DNA of 64,000 nt, taken from positions 62,001 through 126,000 of the forward strand of contig NZ_JBCDMW010000022.1 in NCBI RefSeq assembly GCF_038433155.1, given 5' to 3'. This DNA is from Luteococcus sp038433155 (lineage in GTDB: Bacteria; Actinomycetota; Actinomycetes; Propionibacteriales; Propionibacteriaceae). The translations under genes and the position numbers were made by a program. This document shows positions 32,954 through 40,513 of this stretch, one piece after another. A model generated the notes under the pieces. That model was not told where the DNA came from. It worked only from the letters and a program-made list of their open reading frames with translations, and made no database searches. How positions within the stretch are numbered: the stretch's first letter is position 1; each line of letters begins with the position of its first letter.

Positions 32954-33658
32954 TCAGGCCTTGGCCTCGTCGGCAGCCTCAGCCTTGACGGCATTGGTGA
33001 AGCCGGCGGCCTCGGCGGCCTCGGCGGAGTTGAACCAGACCTCGGCGATGGTGCTCTCGTACCACTGCGACTCAGGGGTGTGGAAGAGCATCGAGTCCTT
33101 GTTGCCCTTGATGTCGAAGCCCTCGGGGGCGGTCTCGCCGACGAAGGAACCCTCGCCGAACTCGCTCGCCCCGGTGGTCTCGGCAGCAGCCTCGTCAGCC
33201 TTGACCTCGACGGCCTCGGCGTCGGCCAGCGGAGCAGCCTTGGCGATGTCGGCCTTGACGTCCTCGGCCTTGTCGGCCTTCTTCGACGGCTTCTTCACGA
33301 CGGCCTCGGTCACGAGCTCGATCACGGCCATCGGGGCGTTGTCACCCTTGCGGTTGCCGATCTTGGTGATCCGGGTGTAGCCACCGTCGCGCTCGGCCAT
33401 GGCCGGGGCGATCTCGGTGAACAGGGTGTGCACGACGCCCTGGTCGGTGATGGTCTTCAGCACCTGGCGACGGTTGTGCAGGTCGCCGCGCTTGGCCTTG
33501 CTGATCAGCTTCTCCGCCAGGGGACGAACGCGCTTGGCCTTCGTCTCGGTGGTGGTGATCCGGCCGTGCTCGAACAGCTGGCTGGCCAGGTTGGCCAGGA
33601 TGATCCGCTCGTGGGTGGGGCTGCCGCCGAGGCGGGGACCCTTGGTAGGTGTAGGCAT
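32954..33658 (-). CDS. rplQ: Ribosomal protein bL17 with long C-terminal extension
   Basis: 234 aa, about twice the bacterial norm of 120. The L17 core (1-118) opens MPTPTKGPRLGGSPTHERIILANLA. It is followed by an acidic Ala/Glu/Lys linker (about 120-175) and a compact tail, GFDIKGNKDSMLFHTP ... WYESTIAEVWFNSAEAAEAAGF (about 180-222), resembling the IKGN/YHTP/AEAAGF module (sometimes called the sunset domain) of other actinobacterial proteins. L17 lines the 50S exit tunnel region; the tail's role is unknown. Confidence 0.95.
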   Translation of the reverse strand: MPTPTKGPRLGGSPTHERIILANLASQLFEHGRITTTETKAKRVRPLAEKLISKAKRGDLHNRRQVLKTITDQGVVHTLFTEIAPAMAERDGGYTRITKIGNRKGDNAPMAVIELVTEAVVKKPSKKADKAEDVKADIAKAAPLADAEAVEVKADEAAAETTGASEFGEGSFVGETAPEGFDIKGNKDSMLFHTPESQWYESTIAEVWFNSAEAAEAAGFTNAVKAEAADEAKA

Positions 33659-33692
33659 GTCAGTTCTCCAGGTTATTGGTCAGCGGAGCGGG

Positions 33693-34718
33693 TCAGTACT
33701 GCTCGGTTTCGGCGAAGTCCTCGTCGTCGCCCTCGACGTCGTCCTCGTAACGATCCGCAGCCTGCAGCGGGTCGAAGCCGGGGGCGGAGTCCTTCAGCGA
33801 CAGGCCCATCTCGTGCAGCTTCAGCTTCACCTCGTCGATGGACTTGGAGCCGAAGTTGCGGATGTCGAGGAGGTCCTGCTCGCTGCGCGAGACCAGCTCA
33901 CCCACGGTGTGGATGCCCTCGCGCTTGAGGCAGTTGTAGGAGCGAACCGTCAGGTTCAGGTCCTCAACCGGCAGGGCCAGGTCCTGCGCCAGCTGCTCGT
34001 CGACGGGCGACGGGCCGATCTCGACGCCCTCGGCGTCCAGGTTCAGCTCGCGGGCCAGGCCGAACAGCTCCACCAGGGTGCGCCCGGCCGAGGCCACGGC
34101 GTCGCGGGGACGGATGGCGGGCTTGGTCTCGACGTCGACGATCAGCTTGTCGAAGTCGGTGCGCTGCTCGACTCGGGTGGCCTCCACCTTGTAGGTGACC
34201 TTCAGCACGGGGCTGTAGATGGAGTCAACCGGGATCCGGCCGATCTCGGCGTCCGGGTTGTTGTTGAGCGCGCTGGAGACGTAGCCACGGCCACGCTCCA
34301 CGACGAGCTCCATCTCGAGCTTGCCATTGTCGTTCAGCGTCGCGATGTGCAGATCCGGGTTATGGATCTCCACGCCGGCCGGCGGCTGGATGTCCGCGGC
34401 GGTCACCTCACCGGCGCCCTGCTTGCGCAGGTACATGGTGACGGGCTCGTCCTCCTCGGAGGAGAGCACCAGGCCCTTGAGGTTGAGGATCAGCTCGGTG
34501 ACGTCCTCGACGACCCCTTCGAGGGTCGAGAACTCGTGCTGGTTGCCCTCGATCTTGATGCTGGTCACGGCCGCGCCCGGGATGGACGACAGCAGGGTGC
34601 GACGCAGCGAGTTGCCCAGGGTGTAGCCGAAGCCGGGCTCCAGGGGCTCGATGATGAAGCGCGAGCGGTATTCGCCGATCACTTCTTCCGACAGGGTCGG
34701 ACGCTGTGCGATGAGCAT
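33693..34718 (-). CDS. rpoA: RNA polymerase alpha subunit
   Basis: 341 aa. The N-terminal dimerisation domain (LEPGFGYTLGNSLRRTLLSS) and C-terminal DNA-binding domain (about 255-315: EDLNLTVRSYNCLKREGI ... LLDIRNFGSKSIDEV) are joined by the usual linker; an acidic tail ends EDFAETEQY. AAGGAAAG precedes the ATG. It is separated from rpsD by a structured 252-bp gap, and rplQ follows 34 nt later. Confidence 0.98.
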   Translation of the reverse strand: MLIAQRPTLSEEVIGEYRSRFIIEPLEPGFGYTLGNSLRRTLLSSIPGAAVTSIKIEGNQHEFSTLEGVVEDVTELILNLKGLVLSSEEDEPVTMYLRKQGAGEVTAADIQPPAGVEIHNPDLHIATLNDNGKLEMELVVERGRGYVSSALNNNPDAEIGRIPVDSIYSPVLKVTYKVEATRVEQRTDFDKLIVDVETKPAIRPRDAVASAGRTLVELFGLARELNLDAEGVEIGPSPVDEQLAQDLALPVEDLNLTVRSYNCLKREGIHTVGELVSRSEQDLLDIRNFGSKSIDEVKLKLHEMGLSLKDSAPGFDPLQAADRYEDDVEGDDEDFAETEQY

Positions 34719-34794
34719 GTACTTTCCTTCGTTCCAGGTCCCCCGCTATATGAGGACCATGTGGTGCGCCACCCAGGGTGAGATGGCGCGGAAA

Positions 34795-34825
34795 GGATTT
34801 TTCGCGCTCGATGCGCGAAAAATCC
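34795..34825 (-). terminator. Hairpin between rpsD and rpoA (attenuator-like)
   Basis: A perfect 13-bp stem GGATTTTTCGCGC (34795-34807) with 34813-34825, loop TCGAT. The stem base is A/T-rich on both sides. It lies about 75 nt before rpoA, inside an otherwise continuous operon. Confidence 0.7.
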
Positions 34826-34848
34826 AGAGTCTGCAGAGAAGAAGGTGA

Positions 34849-34961
34849 GGTTTCCGTCAGGTTGCTCCGGGCGGCGGCGAGGCCGTGGATGGGCCTGGCC
34901 CCCTCCGAGCTTGCGAGGAGGGTGGTTGGCCGAGCGTCGCCCGGACAACCTGACGGAAACC
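34849..34961. repeat. 113-bp long inverted repeat between rpsD and rpoA
   Basis: The left arm 34849-34875 and right arm 34936-34961 match over about 25 positions with one extra base and one mismatch (GGTTTCCGTCAGGTTG...TCCGGGCG). The loop of about 60 bp contains a smaller CCCTCC/GGAGGG dyad. It directly abuts the rpsD stop. Confidence 0.8.
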
Positions 34962-34970
34962 GAGGAGACC

Positions 34971-35576
34971 TTACTTCGAGTAGAGCTCGACGATCATCTG
35001 CTCCTGCACGTCCACCGTGATCTGCTCGCGGGTGGGCAGCTGGTGGATCAGGATGCGCATCTTGTTGGGACGCACGTCCATCCAGGCGGGAACCTCGCGC
35101 TCGCCGTGGGTCTCACGGGCCACCACCAGCGGGTGCAGGTCCATGGACTTGGGGCGGACGTCGATGATGTCGTACTGGCTGACGCGGAAGCTGGGGATGT
35201 TCACCTTCTGGCCATTGACCAGGAAGTGACCGTGCACCACGAGCTGGCGGGCCTGACGACGGGTCGAGGCGAAGCCGGCGCGGTAGATGACGTTGTCCAG
35301 ACGGCTCTCGAGGATCTGCAGCAGCATGTCGCCGGTCTTGCCGGGAACCCGGTCAGCCTCGGCGTAGTAGCGACGGAACTGCTTCTCCAGCACGCCGTAG
35401 GCGTAGCGAGCCTTCTGCTTCTCCTTGAGCTGCAGCGAGTACTCGGAGTCCTTGGTACGGCCGCGGCCGTGCACGCCCGGCGGGTAGGGGCGCTTCTCGA
35501 AAGCCTTGTCGTTGCCGACCAGGTCGGTCCCGTAGCGACGGGACTTCTTGGTCATGGGGCCGGTGTAACGGGCCAT
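34971..35576 (-). CDS. rpsD: Ribosomal protein uS4
   Basis: 201 aa. The S4 RNA-binding fold shows ESRLDNVIYRAGFASTRRQARQLVVHGH, and the N-terminus MARYTGPMTKKSRRYGTDL is canonical. There is no N-terminal zinc Cys cluster (C-minus form). S4 is a primary 16S rRNA binder and in many bacteria represses the alpha operon. Followed by a strongly structured gap before rpoA. Confidence 0.97.
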   Translation of the reverse strand: MARYTGPMTKKSRRYGTDLVGNDKAFEKRPYPPGVHGRGRTKDSEYSLQLKEKQKARYAYGVLEKQFRRYYAEADRVPGKTGDMLLQILESRLDNVIYRAGFASTRRQARQLVVHGHFLVNGQKVNIPSFRVSQYDIIDVRPKSMDLHPLVVARETHGEREVPAWMDVRPNKMRILIHQLPTREQITVDVQEQMIVELYSK

Positions 35577-35607
35577 TGTTGATCAGTCCTTTTCTGTGTT
35601 CTCGGGA

Positions 35608-36018
35608 TCAGACGCGACGGCGCTTGGGCGGACGGCAGCCGTTGTGGGGCACGGGGGTGACGTCGGAGATGGCCCCGACCTCAAGCCCGATGGCTCCCAG
35701 CGAACGGATGGCGGTCTCACGGCCGGAGCCGGGGCCCTTGACGAAGACGTCCACGCGCTTCATGCCGTGGTCCATCGCGCGACGACCAGCGGCCTCGGCG
35801 GCCATCTGGGCGGCGAAGGGGGTCGACTTGCGCGAGCCCTTGAAGCCGACGGTGCCGGCGGAGGCCCACGAGATCACAGCACCGGTGGGATCGGTGATGG
35901 CGATGATCGTGTTGTTGAACGTGCTCTTGATGTGGGCCTGTCCGGCAACCACATTCTTCTTTTCCTTGCGGCGCACCTTGGTCTTGGCGGCGGCGCCCTT
36001 ACGGCCTGCAGTAGCCAT
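35608..36018 (-). CDS. rpsK: Ribosomal protein uS11
   Basis: 136 aa. STFNNTIIAITDPTGAVISWASAG and the C-terminal PVPHNGCRPPKRRRV are universal S11 features. It is a 30S platform protein, 31 nt upstream of rpsD. Confidence 0.98.
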   Translation of the reverse strand: MATAGRKGAAAKTKVRRKEKKNVVAGQAHIKSTFNNTIIAITDPTGAVISWASAGTVGFKGSRKSTPFAAQMAAEAAGRRAMDHGMKRVDVFVKGPGSGRETAIRSLGAIGLEVGAISDVTPVPHNGCRPPKRRRV

Positions 36019-36065
36019 GGGTCAGTTTTCTCCTGGAGTCTGTCGTGTCTGCACCAACCGGAAGG

Positions 36066-36440
36066 TCAGCGCGCCTTCTTCTTGCCGGCGACGGCCTTCT
36101 TCTTGCCCTTGCGGGTACGAGCGTTGGTGCGGGTGCGCTGTCCGCGGACCGGCAGGCCGGAACGGTGACGACGACCCTGGTAGGTGCCGATCTCGATCTT
36201 GCGACGGATGTCGGCAGCAACCTCACGGCGGAGGTCACCTTCGGTCTCGTAGTTGGCCTCGATGTGGTCACGCAGGGCAACCAGCTGCTCGTCGGTGAGG
36301 GCGTGGACACGGACGTCACCGGAGATTCCGGTGGCTTCCAGGGTTTCCTTGGCGCGGGTCTTGCCGATGCCAAAGATGTAGGTCAGGGCGACCTCGAGGC
36401 GCTTTTCGCGCGGGAGGTCGACACCAATGAGGCGTGCCAT
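36066..36440 (-). CDS. rpsM: Ribosomal protein uS13
   Basis: 124 aa. MARLIGVDLPREKR, YIFGIGKTRA and RGQRTRTNARTRKG are the S13 signatures; the basic tail contacts P-site tRNA. The ATG at 36440 has AAAGGTAA upstream. A 332-bp gap separates it from rpmJ. Confidence 0.98.
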   Translation of the reverse strand: MARLIGVDLPREKRLEVALTYIFGIGKTRAKETLEATGISGDVRVHALTDEQLVALRDHIEANYETEGDLRREVAADIRRKIEIGTYQGRRHRSGLPVRGQRTRTNARTRKGKKKAVAGKKKAR

Positions 36441-36772
36441 CAGGCGGTTACCTTTCAATCTTTCGACCCATTCCCCATTGCTGGGGGCTCCCCCGTTTCC
36501 AGCGGGTTGTGGAGCTTTCGGTCCTGGGCCGCGAAGGTGTGTGGCGTGACGCGTCCCCGATGCCTTTGGCGGTCCGTGGACCACCGTCGGGGCCCTGGCC
36601 TTCGTCCAGGGGTGCGACCGGTATTCATCTCCGGCCTTGCGTTCACGTTGTGTTGTTGTCTGGCAGGTGGTTCATCGCCGTGGCGATGGGTGACCTTGCA
36701 CCTGCGATGTTCTGCGAGTCACCGCCCATTGCCCGTCGAGCGTGTGCTCTCGGGGCGGCAAAGCCTGGCTGG
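36441..36772 (-). other. 332-bp structured gap upstream of rpsM
   Basis: No gene is seen. Minus-strand dyads include a TGGTCCACGGACC-type stem (about 36570-36586), CCCTGG...CCAGGG (about 36595-36613) and CAGGTG...CACCTG (about 36663-36703). The length and structure are unusual for the middle of an infA-rplQ operon and suggest a regulatory leader or an internal promoter. In E. coli the S4-repressor site precedes rpsM. Confidence 0.45.
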
Positions 36773-36886
36773 TCAGCCCTGGCGCTGCTTGTGGCGCGGG
36801 TTGTCGCAGATCACCATCACGCGACCGTGCCGGCGAATCACCTTGCACTTGTCGCAGATCTTCTTGACGCTCGGCTGAACCTTCAT
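36773..36886 (-). CDS. rpmJ: Ribosomal protein bL36
   Basis: 37 aa: MKVQPSVKKICDKCKVI...VICDNPRHKQRQG. The zinc ribbon ligands CxxC, C and H are intact. It is a small 50S protein located between infA and rpsM, as in most actinobacteria. It lies 104 nt after infA. Confidence 0.96.
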   Translation of the reverse strand: MKVQPSVKKICDKCKVIRRHGRVMVICDNPRHKQRQG

Positions 36887-36990
36887 TCGAGAGTCTCTTT
36901 CGGATCATCGAACCCGGCCTTCGCTGCGCACAGCGATGCCCCGGTTCTGTGGTGGATGTGTCTGCTGGGGCGACGAGTCACCCCGCTGGA

Positions 36991-37212
36991 TCACTTGTGG
37001 CGGTAGACGATGCGTCCGCGAGTCAGGTCATAGGGGGACAGCTCGACGACGACGCGGTCCGACGGCAGGATGCGAATGTAGTGCTGACGCATCTTGCCGC
37101 TGATCGTGGCGAGCACCTTGTGACCGTTGACCAGCTCGACGCGGAACATCGCGTTGGGCAGGGACTCGACCACGGTTCCCTCAAGCTCGAGGGCTCCCTC
37201 TTTCTTTGCCAT
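36991..37212 (-). CDS. infA: Translation initiation factor IF-1
   Basis: 73 aa, a single S1/OB domain (LEGTVVESLPNAMFRVEL ... KVLATISGKMRQHYIRILPSD). It binds the 30S A site during initiation. First gene of the infA-rpmJ-rpsM-rpsK-rpsD-rpoA-rplQ operon, with its own promoter about 80 bp upstream. Confidence 0.98.
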   Translation of the reverse strand: MAKKEGALELEGTVVESLPNAMFRVELVNGHKVLATISGKMRQHYIRILPSDRVVVELSPYDLTRGRIVYRHK

Positions 37213-37294
37213 GAACTCTCAATCTCTTCGATTGCTCCCCCGACGGATGGACGAGGGCACGAACGATCGCCTGGACACAGGTGACCGACACACA

Positions 37295-37323
37295 ACTCTA
37301 CGCCAGCGCACCAGCGGCACCAA
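37295..37323 (-). promoter_or_regulatory. infA operon promoter (TTGGTG - 17 nt - TAGAGT)
   Basis: Minus-strand -35 TTGGTG (37318-37323) and -10 TAGAGT (37295-37300), spacing 17, give a leader of about 75 nt. Confidence 0.65.
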
Positions 37324-37344
37324 ATCGGGTCACACGAGACGCGC

Positions 37345-37350
37345 TACCAT
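37345..37350 (+). promoter_or_regulatory. -10 box TACCAT of the YciI gene
   Basis: TACCAT lies 6 nt before the ATG at 37357; no Shine-Dalgarno is seen. It is back to back with the infA promoter. Confidence 0.55.
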
Positions 37351-37356
37351 GCGCGC

Positions 37357-37647
37357 ATGGCCTACTACAGCGTTGTGTACACCTATGGACCGGACCTCGC
37401 CACCCAGGACGAGAACCGCCCCACCCACCGGGCCTTTCTGGGCTCGCTGGCCGAGCAGGGCAAGCTGGTGGCCTCCGGGCCGCTGGTGGGCACCAGCCCC
37501 GCCAAGGCACTGATCCTGATGTGTGGTGATTCCGCCGACGAGGTGCGCGGTTGGTTGTCCGAGGATCCATTCCAGCAGCTGGGCCAGGTGGCCGACGTCC
37601 AGGTCGACGAGTGGAATCCGGTGATCGGGATCCTCGCCGGCAAGTAG
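37357..37647 (+). CDS. YciI family protein
   Basis: 96 aa with the ferredoxin-like YciI fold. H24 in ENRPTHRAFL, a Gly-rich GKLVASGPLVGTSP stretch and an Asp in DSADEVRGWLSEDPF are the conserved family positions. The biochemical role is unknown for most members. Monocistronic, on the strand opposite the ribosomal genes. Confidence 0.85.
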   Translation: MAYYSVVYTYGPDLATQDENRPTHRAFLGSLAEQGKLVASGPLVGTSPAKALILMCGDSADEVRGWLSEDPFQQLGQVADVQVDEWNPVIGILAGK

Positions 37648-37721
37648 AGCCCGCCATGCCCCAGCGCCATGGTCAGCCGGACCCGGCCTCGGTGGGCGCC
37701 CCATGAGGCCAGTGGCGTGAG

Positions 37722-38090
37722 TCAGAGCAGCACGGCGACGATCAGCACCAGCAGCACCGACAGGGCGGTGATCACACCGCCCACCTTGAAGGCCAGCTGG
37801 GCATTCATCCCGGCCGGCGCCAACTCACCGGGTGCGGTGGTGGTCTGCTGGCGCACCATCGCCGGGTCGTCATAGGTCTGCTTGGCCGGCAGGTGCTCCA
37901 CGACGGGCACCAGTTCCCCGAGGGTCTGGGCGCCGTAGAGCTGGTCCAGCAGTGTGCGGTAGGTGTCGCCGTCGATGCTGCCGGAGGTGAAGGCGTCGTT
38001 CAGCCGCTTGGTGAGGTCCTCACGTTCGGCCTCGTCCACCGGTCGGGCGGGCTGGCTGCGGTATTTGGAGGAGATCGGCAGGTTGCTCAC
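37722..38090 (-). CDS. DUF1707 (SHOCT-like) membrane-anchored protein
   Basis: 122 aa. The N-terminal DUF1707 motif (PVDEAEREDLTKRLNDAFTSGSIDGDTYRTLLDQLYGA split over about 17-55) ends in a single C-terminal helix (about 98-120). Such proteins are common in actinobacteria and mostly uncharacterised. GTG start, with TAGGCT 6 nt upstream. Confidence 0.8.
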   Translation of the reverse strand: MSNLPISSKYRSQPARPVDEAEREDLTKRLNDAFTSGSIDGDTYRTLLDQLYGAQTLGELVPVVEHLPAKQTYDDPAMVRQQTTTAPGELAPAGMNAQLAFKVGGVITALSVLLVLIVAVLL

Positions 38091-38096
38091 TCCTCC

Positions 38097-38102
38097 AGCC
38101 TA
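38097..38102 (-). promoter_or_regulatory. -10 box TAGGCT of the DUF1707 gene
   Basis: TAGGCT (minus strand) lies 6 nt from the GTG at 38090. The intervening GGAGGA could also serve as a very close ribosome binding site. Confidence 0.45.
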
Positions 38103-38164
38103 GCTCGCCGGCGCGTTCCCCGGTCCGGACTCCGCCCGGCCCCTACCCGCTCCCCGCGCCGCCG

Positions 38165-40282
38165 CTACTCGCTCCCCGAGCTTGTCGAGGGGTTCAGCCC
38201 GGTGTGGTGGGCGGCGAAGGCCAGCAGGTCGGCGCATTCGGCCGCCAGCACCGACGGCGGCTTGCCGGCCAGCCCGTGCCCGGTGGCCGCCTCGATCCGG
38301 GCCAGCACCGGCGCCTCCCCGCCCTGGGCGGCCTGCAGCGCCGCGGTGAACTTGTAGGAGTGGGCCGGCACCACCCGGTCGTCGTGGTCACTGGTCAGCA
38401 CCAAGGTGGCCGGGTAGCGGGTGCCCGACGTGATGTTGTGCAGCGGTGACCAGGCCAGGATCCGTTCGAAGTCCCGGGCCTCGTCGGGGTTGCCGTAGTC
38501 GCTGATCCAGGCCCGGCCGATGGTGAACCGGTGGAAGCGCAGGGCATCCAGCACCCCGACGTGCGGCAGCGCGACGCCGAACAGGTCCGGCCGCTGGGTG
38601 ATGGCGGCACCCACCAGCAGCCCACCATTGCTCTTGCCGTGGATGGCCAGTTGGGCCGGGCTGGTGACCCCGTCGGCCACCAGCTGCTCGGCCACCGCGA
38701 TCACGTCGTCGAAGACGTGCTGCTTGTGCTCCTTGATCCCGTCCTCGTACCAGTCCCGGCCGAACTCGCCGCCGCCTCGCAGGTTGGCAATCACCAGCAC
38801 ACCGCCGGCGGCCAGCCACCCGGGCCAAGTGGCGCGATGGTTCAACAACACCGGGCTGTCGAAGCCGCCATAGCCGTAGAGCATGGTGGGGCGCGGCTCG
38901 GCCAGGTCCACTCCGTCGGGAATCACCAGGAAGTAGGGCACCCGGGTGCCGTCGGCGCTGGTGGCCCGGTGACGCTCGGTCCGGTAGCCCGGCGACGTCC
39001 ACTCCCCCGCGGGCCCCGGCAGGTGGCGCAGATCACCCGTGGCTGCGTCCAGCCGCCAGCTGTCCACCGGCTCGGTCAGGGTGCTCAGCCCGATGAAGAC
39101 CTCACCACTGCTGGCCCGGGCGTTGAGCACGTCGACCACCCCATCGGGGAGCTCGACGGTACCCAGCTCCTGCCCGGGAGCGGCCTGGCTGCCCAGGCTC
39201 CAGCGGCGCAGCACGCTCTGGGCATCCTCCAGGGTCTGCACCACCAGCGCCTCGCCGGCCAGCACCGCTTCGCTGATCACCGCCCGACCCTCCGGGACGG
39301 CTTCGCGCAGGGTCCACTCGTCCTGCCTCAGGGCGACCACCCGCCCCTGCGGGGCGTCATCGTCGGTGTGGAAGTAGAGCTCCCCCGCCCGGGTGCCCAG
39401 GTAGTGCCAGGCGGCAGTGGGCTTGTCGATCAGCTCCAGTGCTTCCGGGTCGACGACGCTGCGGCCGCCCTGCTCCCGCACCGGGTAGAGCCAGATCCGA
39501 TTGGTCCGCTCCGTGCCGCGGGCCAGGTGGGCCACCAGCCACCGGTCGTCGTCGCTGAGTTCCAACCAGGGCAGCACCTCCGGGTCCAGCTCAAAGTCCG
39601 CGAAGGCGACGTCCTGGCTGGGGTCGTCGCCAATCCGGTGGATCATGAGCTGGCAGCCGGGCAGCGCCCGCGTCTCGGTGCCGTCGGCCCGGCCGGCCCC
39701 CGGGAAGGCCTTGTAGACATAGGCCTGGCCGTCGGGCAGCCAGAGCGCCTGGCTGAACTTGGTGACGGTCTCCACGTCATCCACGGCCTCACCGGAGGGG
39801 GTGACGATGCTGATCCGGGTCCAGTCGGAGCCGGCATCGCTGCGCCCGACGGCGATCAGGCTGGCCTGCGAGTTGACGGTGAGGAAGGCCAGCGACGAGC
39901 TGCCATCCTCGGCCCAGTCGTTCGGGTCCAGCAGCACCCGGCCTCCGGCCTGCAGCTCGGCCAGGCTGTCCGCCACGTGCACAACGGCCTGGTTGCGCCG
40001 GCCGTCGTGGCGTTCCTGGAGGTACATCCCCTGGCGGCAGAACGGGGTCTGCCACCGCGGGCGGGAGGTGACGTGGGCCATCACGTCGTCGAAGAAGTCC
40101 CGCGCGGACAGCCCGGACAGTTGTTCCTGCGCGAACGCGCGCTGCTCGGCCACCCACTGCCGCGTACGCTCGGAATCGACGTCCTCCAGCCAGCGGTAGG
40201 GGTCGGAAACCCGGTGCCCGTGCAGGTCCTCGACGACGTCGTCGGTGGTGGTGACTGGGGGGTGGTTGCGGCGCTGCGTCAT
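38165..40282 (-). CDS. Prolyl oligopeptidase family serine peptidase (S9A)
   Basis: 705 aa. An N-terminal beta-propeller (about 65-420) precedes the alpha/beta-hydrolase domain with the nucleophile in GKSNGGLL (about 550), Asp in TSDHDDRV (about 632) and His in ATGHGLAGKP (about 668). It cleaves short Pro-containing peptides; no signal peptide, so cytosolic. The last nine residues (NPSTSSGSE) come from a copy of the dispersed GAGCTTGTCGAGG repeat lying antisense across the stop. TAGGCT lies 7 nt before the ATG. Confidence 0.92.
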   Translation of the reverse strand: MTQRRNHPPVTTTDDVVEDLHGHRVSDPYRWLEDVDSERTRQWVAEQRAFAQEQLSGLSARDFFDDVMAHVTSRPRWQTPFCRQGMYLQERHDGRRNQAVVHVADSLAELQAGGRVLLDPNDWAEDGSSSLAFLTVNSQASLIAVGRSDAGSDWTRISIVTPSGEAVDDVETVTKFSQALWLPDGQAYVYKAFPGAGRADGTETRALPGCQLMIHRIGDDPSQDVAFADFELDPEVLPWLELSDDDRWLVAHLARGTERTNRIWLYPVREQGGRSVVDPEALELIDKPTAAWHYLGTRAGELYFHTDDDAPQGRVVALRQDEWTLREAVPEGRAVISEAVLAGEALVVQTLEDAQSVLRRWSLGSQAAPGQELGTVELPDGVVDVLNARASSGEVFIGLSTLTEPVDSWRLDAATGDLRHLPGPAGEWTSPGYRTERHRATSADGTRVPYFLVIPDGVDLAEPRPTMLYGYGGFDSPVLLNHRATWPGWLAAGGVLVIANLRGGGEFGRDWYEDGIKEHKQHVFDDVIAVAEQLVADGVTSPAQLAIHGKSNGGLLVGAAITQRPDLFGVALPHVGVLDALRFHRFTIGRAWISDYGNPDEARDFERILAWSPLHNITSGTRYPATLVLTSDHDDRVVPAHSYKFTAALQAAQGGEAPVLARIEAATGHGLAGKPPSVLAAECADLLAFAAHHTGLNPSTSSGSE
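38178..38190 (+). repeat. Dispersed repeat copy inside the 3' end of the peptidase gene
   Basis: GAGCTTGTCGAGG, antisense to the gene, supplies most codons of its C-terminal PSTSSGS. Confidence 0.75.
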
Positions 40283-40289
40283 GACCGCC

Positions 40290-40295
40290 AGCCTA
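40290..40295 (-). promoter_or_regulatory. -10 box TAGGCT of the prolyl oligopeptidase gene
   Basis: TAGGCT (minus strand) lies 7 nt from the ATG at 40282. Confidence 0.55.
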
Positions 40296-40513
40296 ACCAC
40301 CGGCGGCGGGAAGCGCTCCAGGGACTGACGGCCGGGGTCCGGCACCCGAATCAACCGGGGAAATTCACACAAACTGTGAGAAACGGTCAGGCTCACCTGT
40401 TGCGAGTGGGATCACAGGGGCTAGCGTGGACGACGCAAGGACCCGTTGGGCGCTGCCGCCCAGCCTCGGCGTGCAACCGGCCGTCGGGACCGTCCGCAGT
40501 GAAAGGAACTTCC

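Noticed and set aside
40364..40378. CRP-like site upstream of the GpsA-family gene
   Set aside because: The palindrome is TCACA-N5-TGTGA, the inverse arrangement of the TGTGA-N6-TCACA consensus, so it is only noted as a dyad.
38531..40513. Long upstream extension in frame with the GpsA-family gene
   Set aside because: It is antisense to the prolyl oligopeptidase and has no conserved features. The real start at 40514 has AAAGGAA and the Rossmann motif immediately after.
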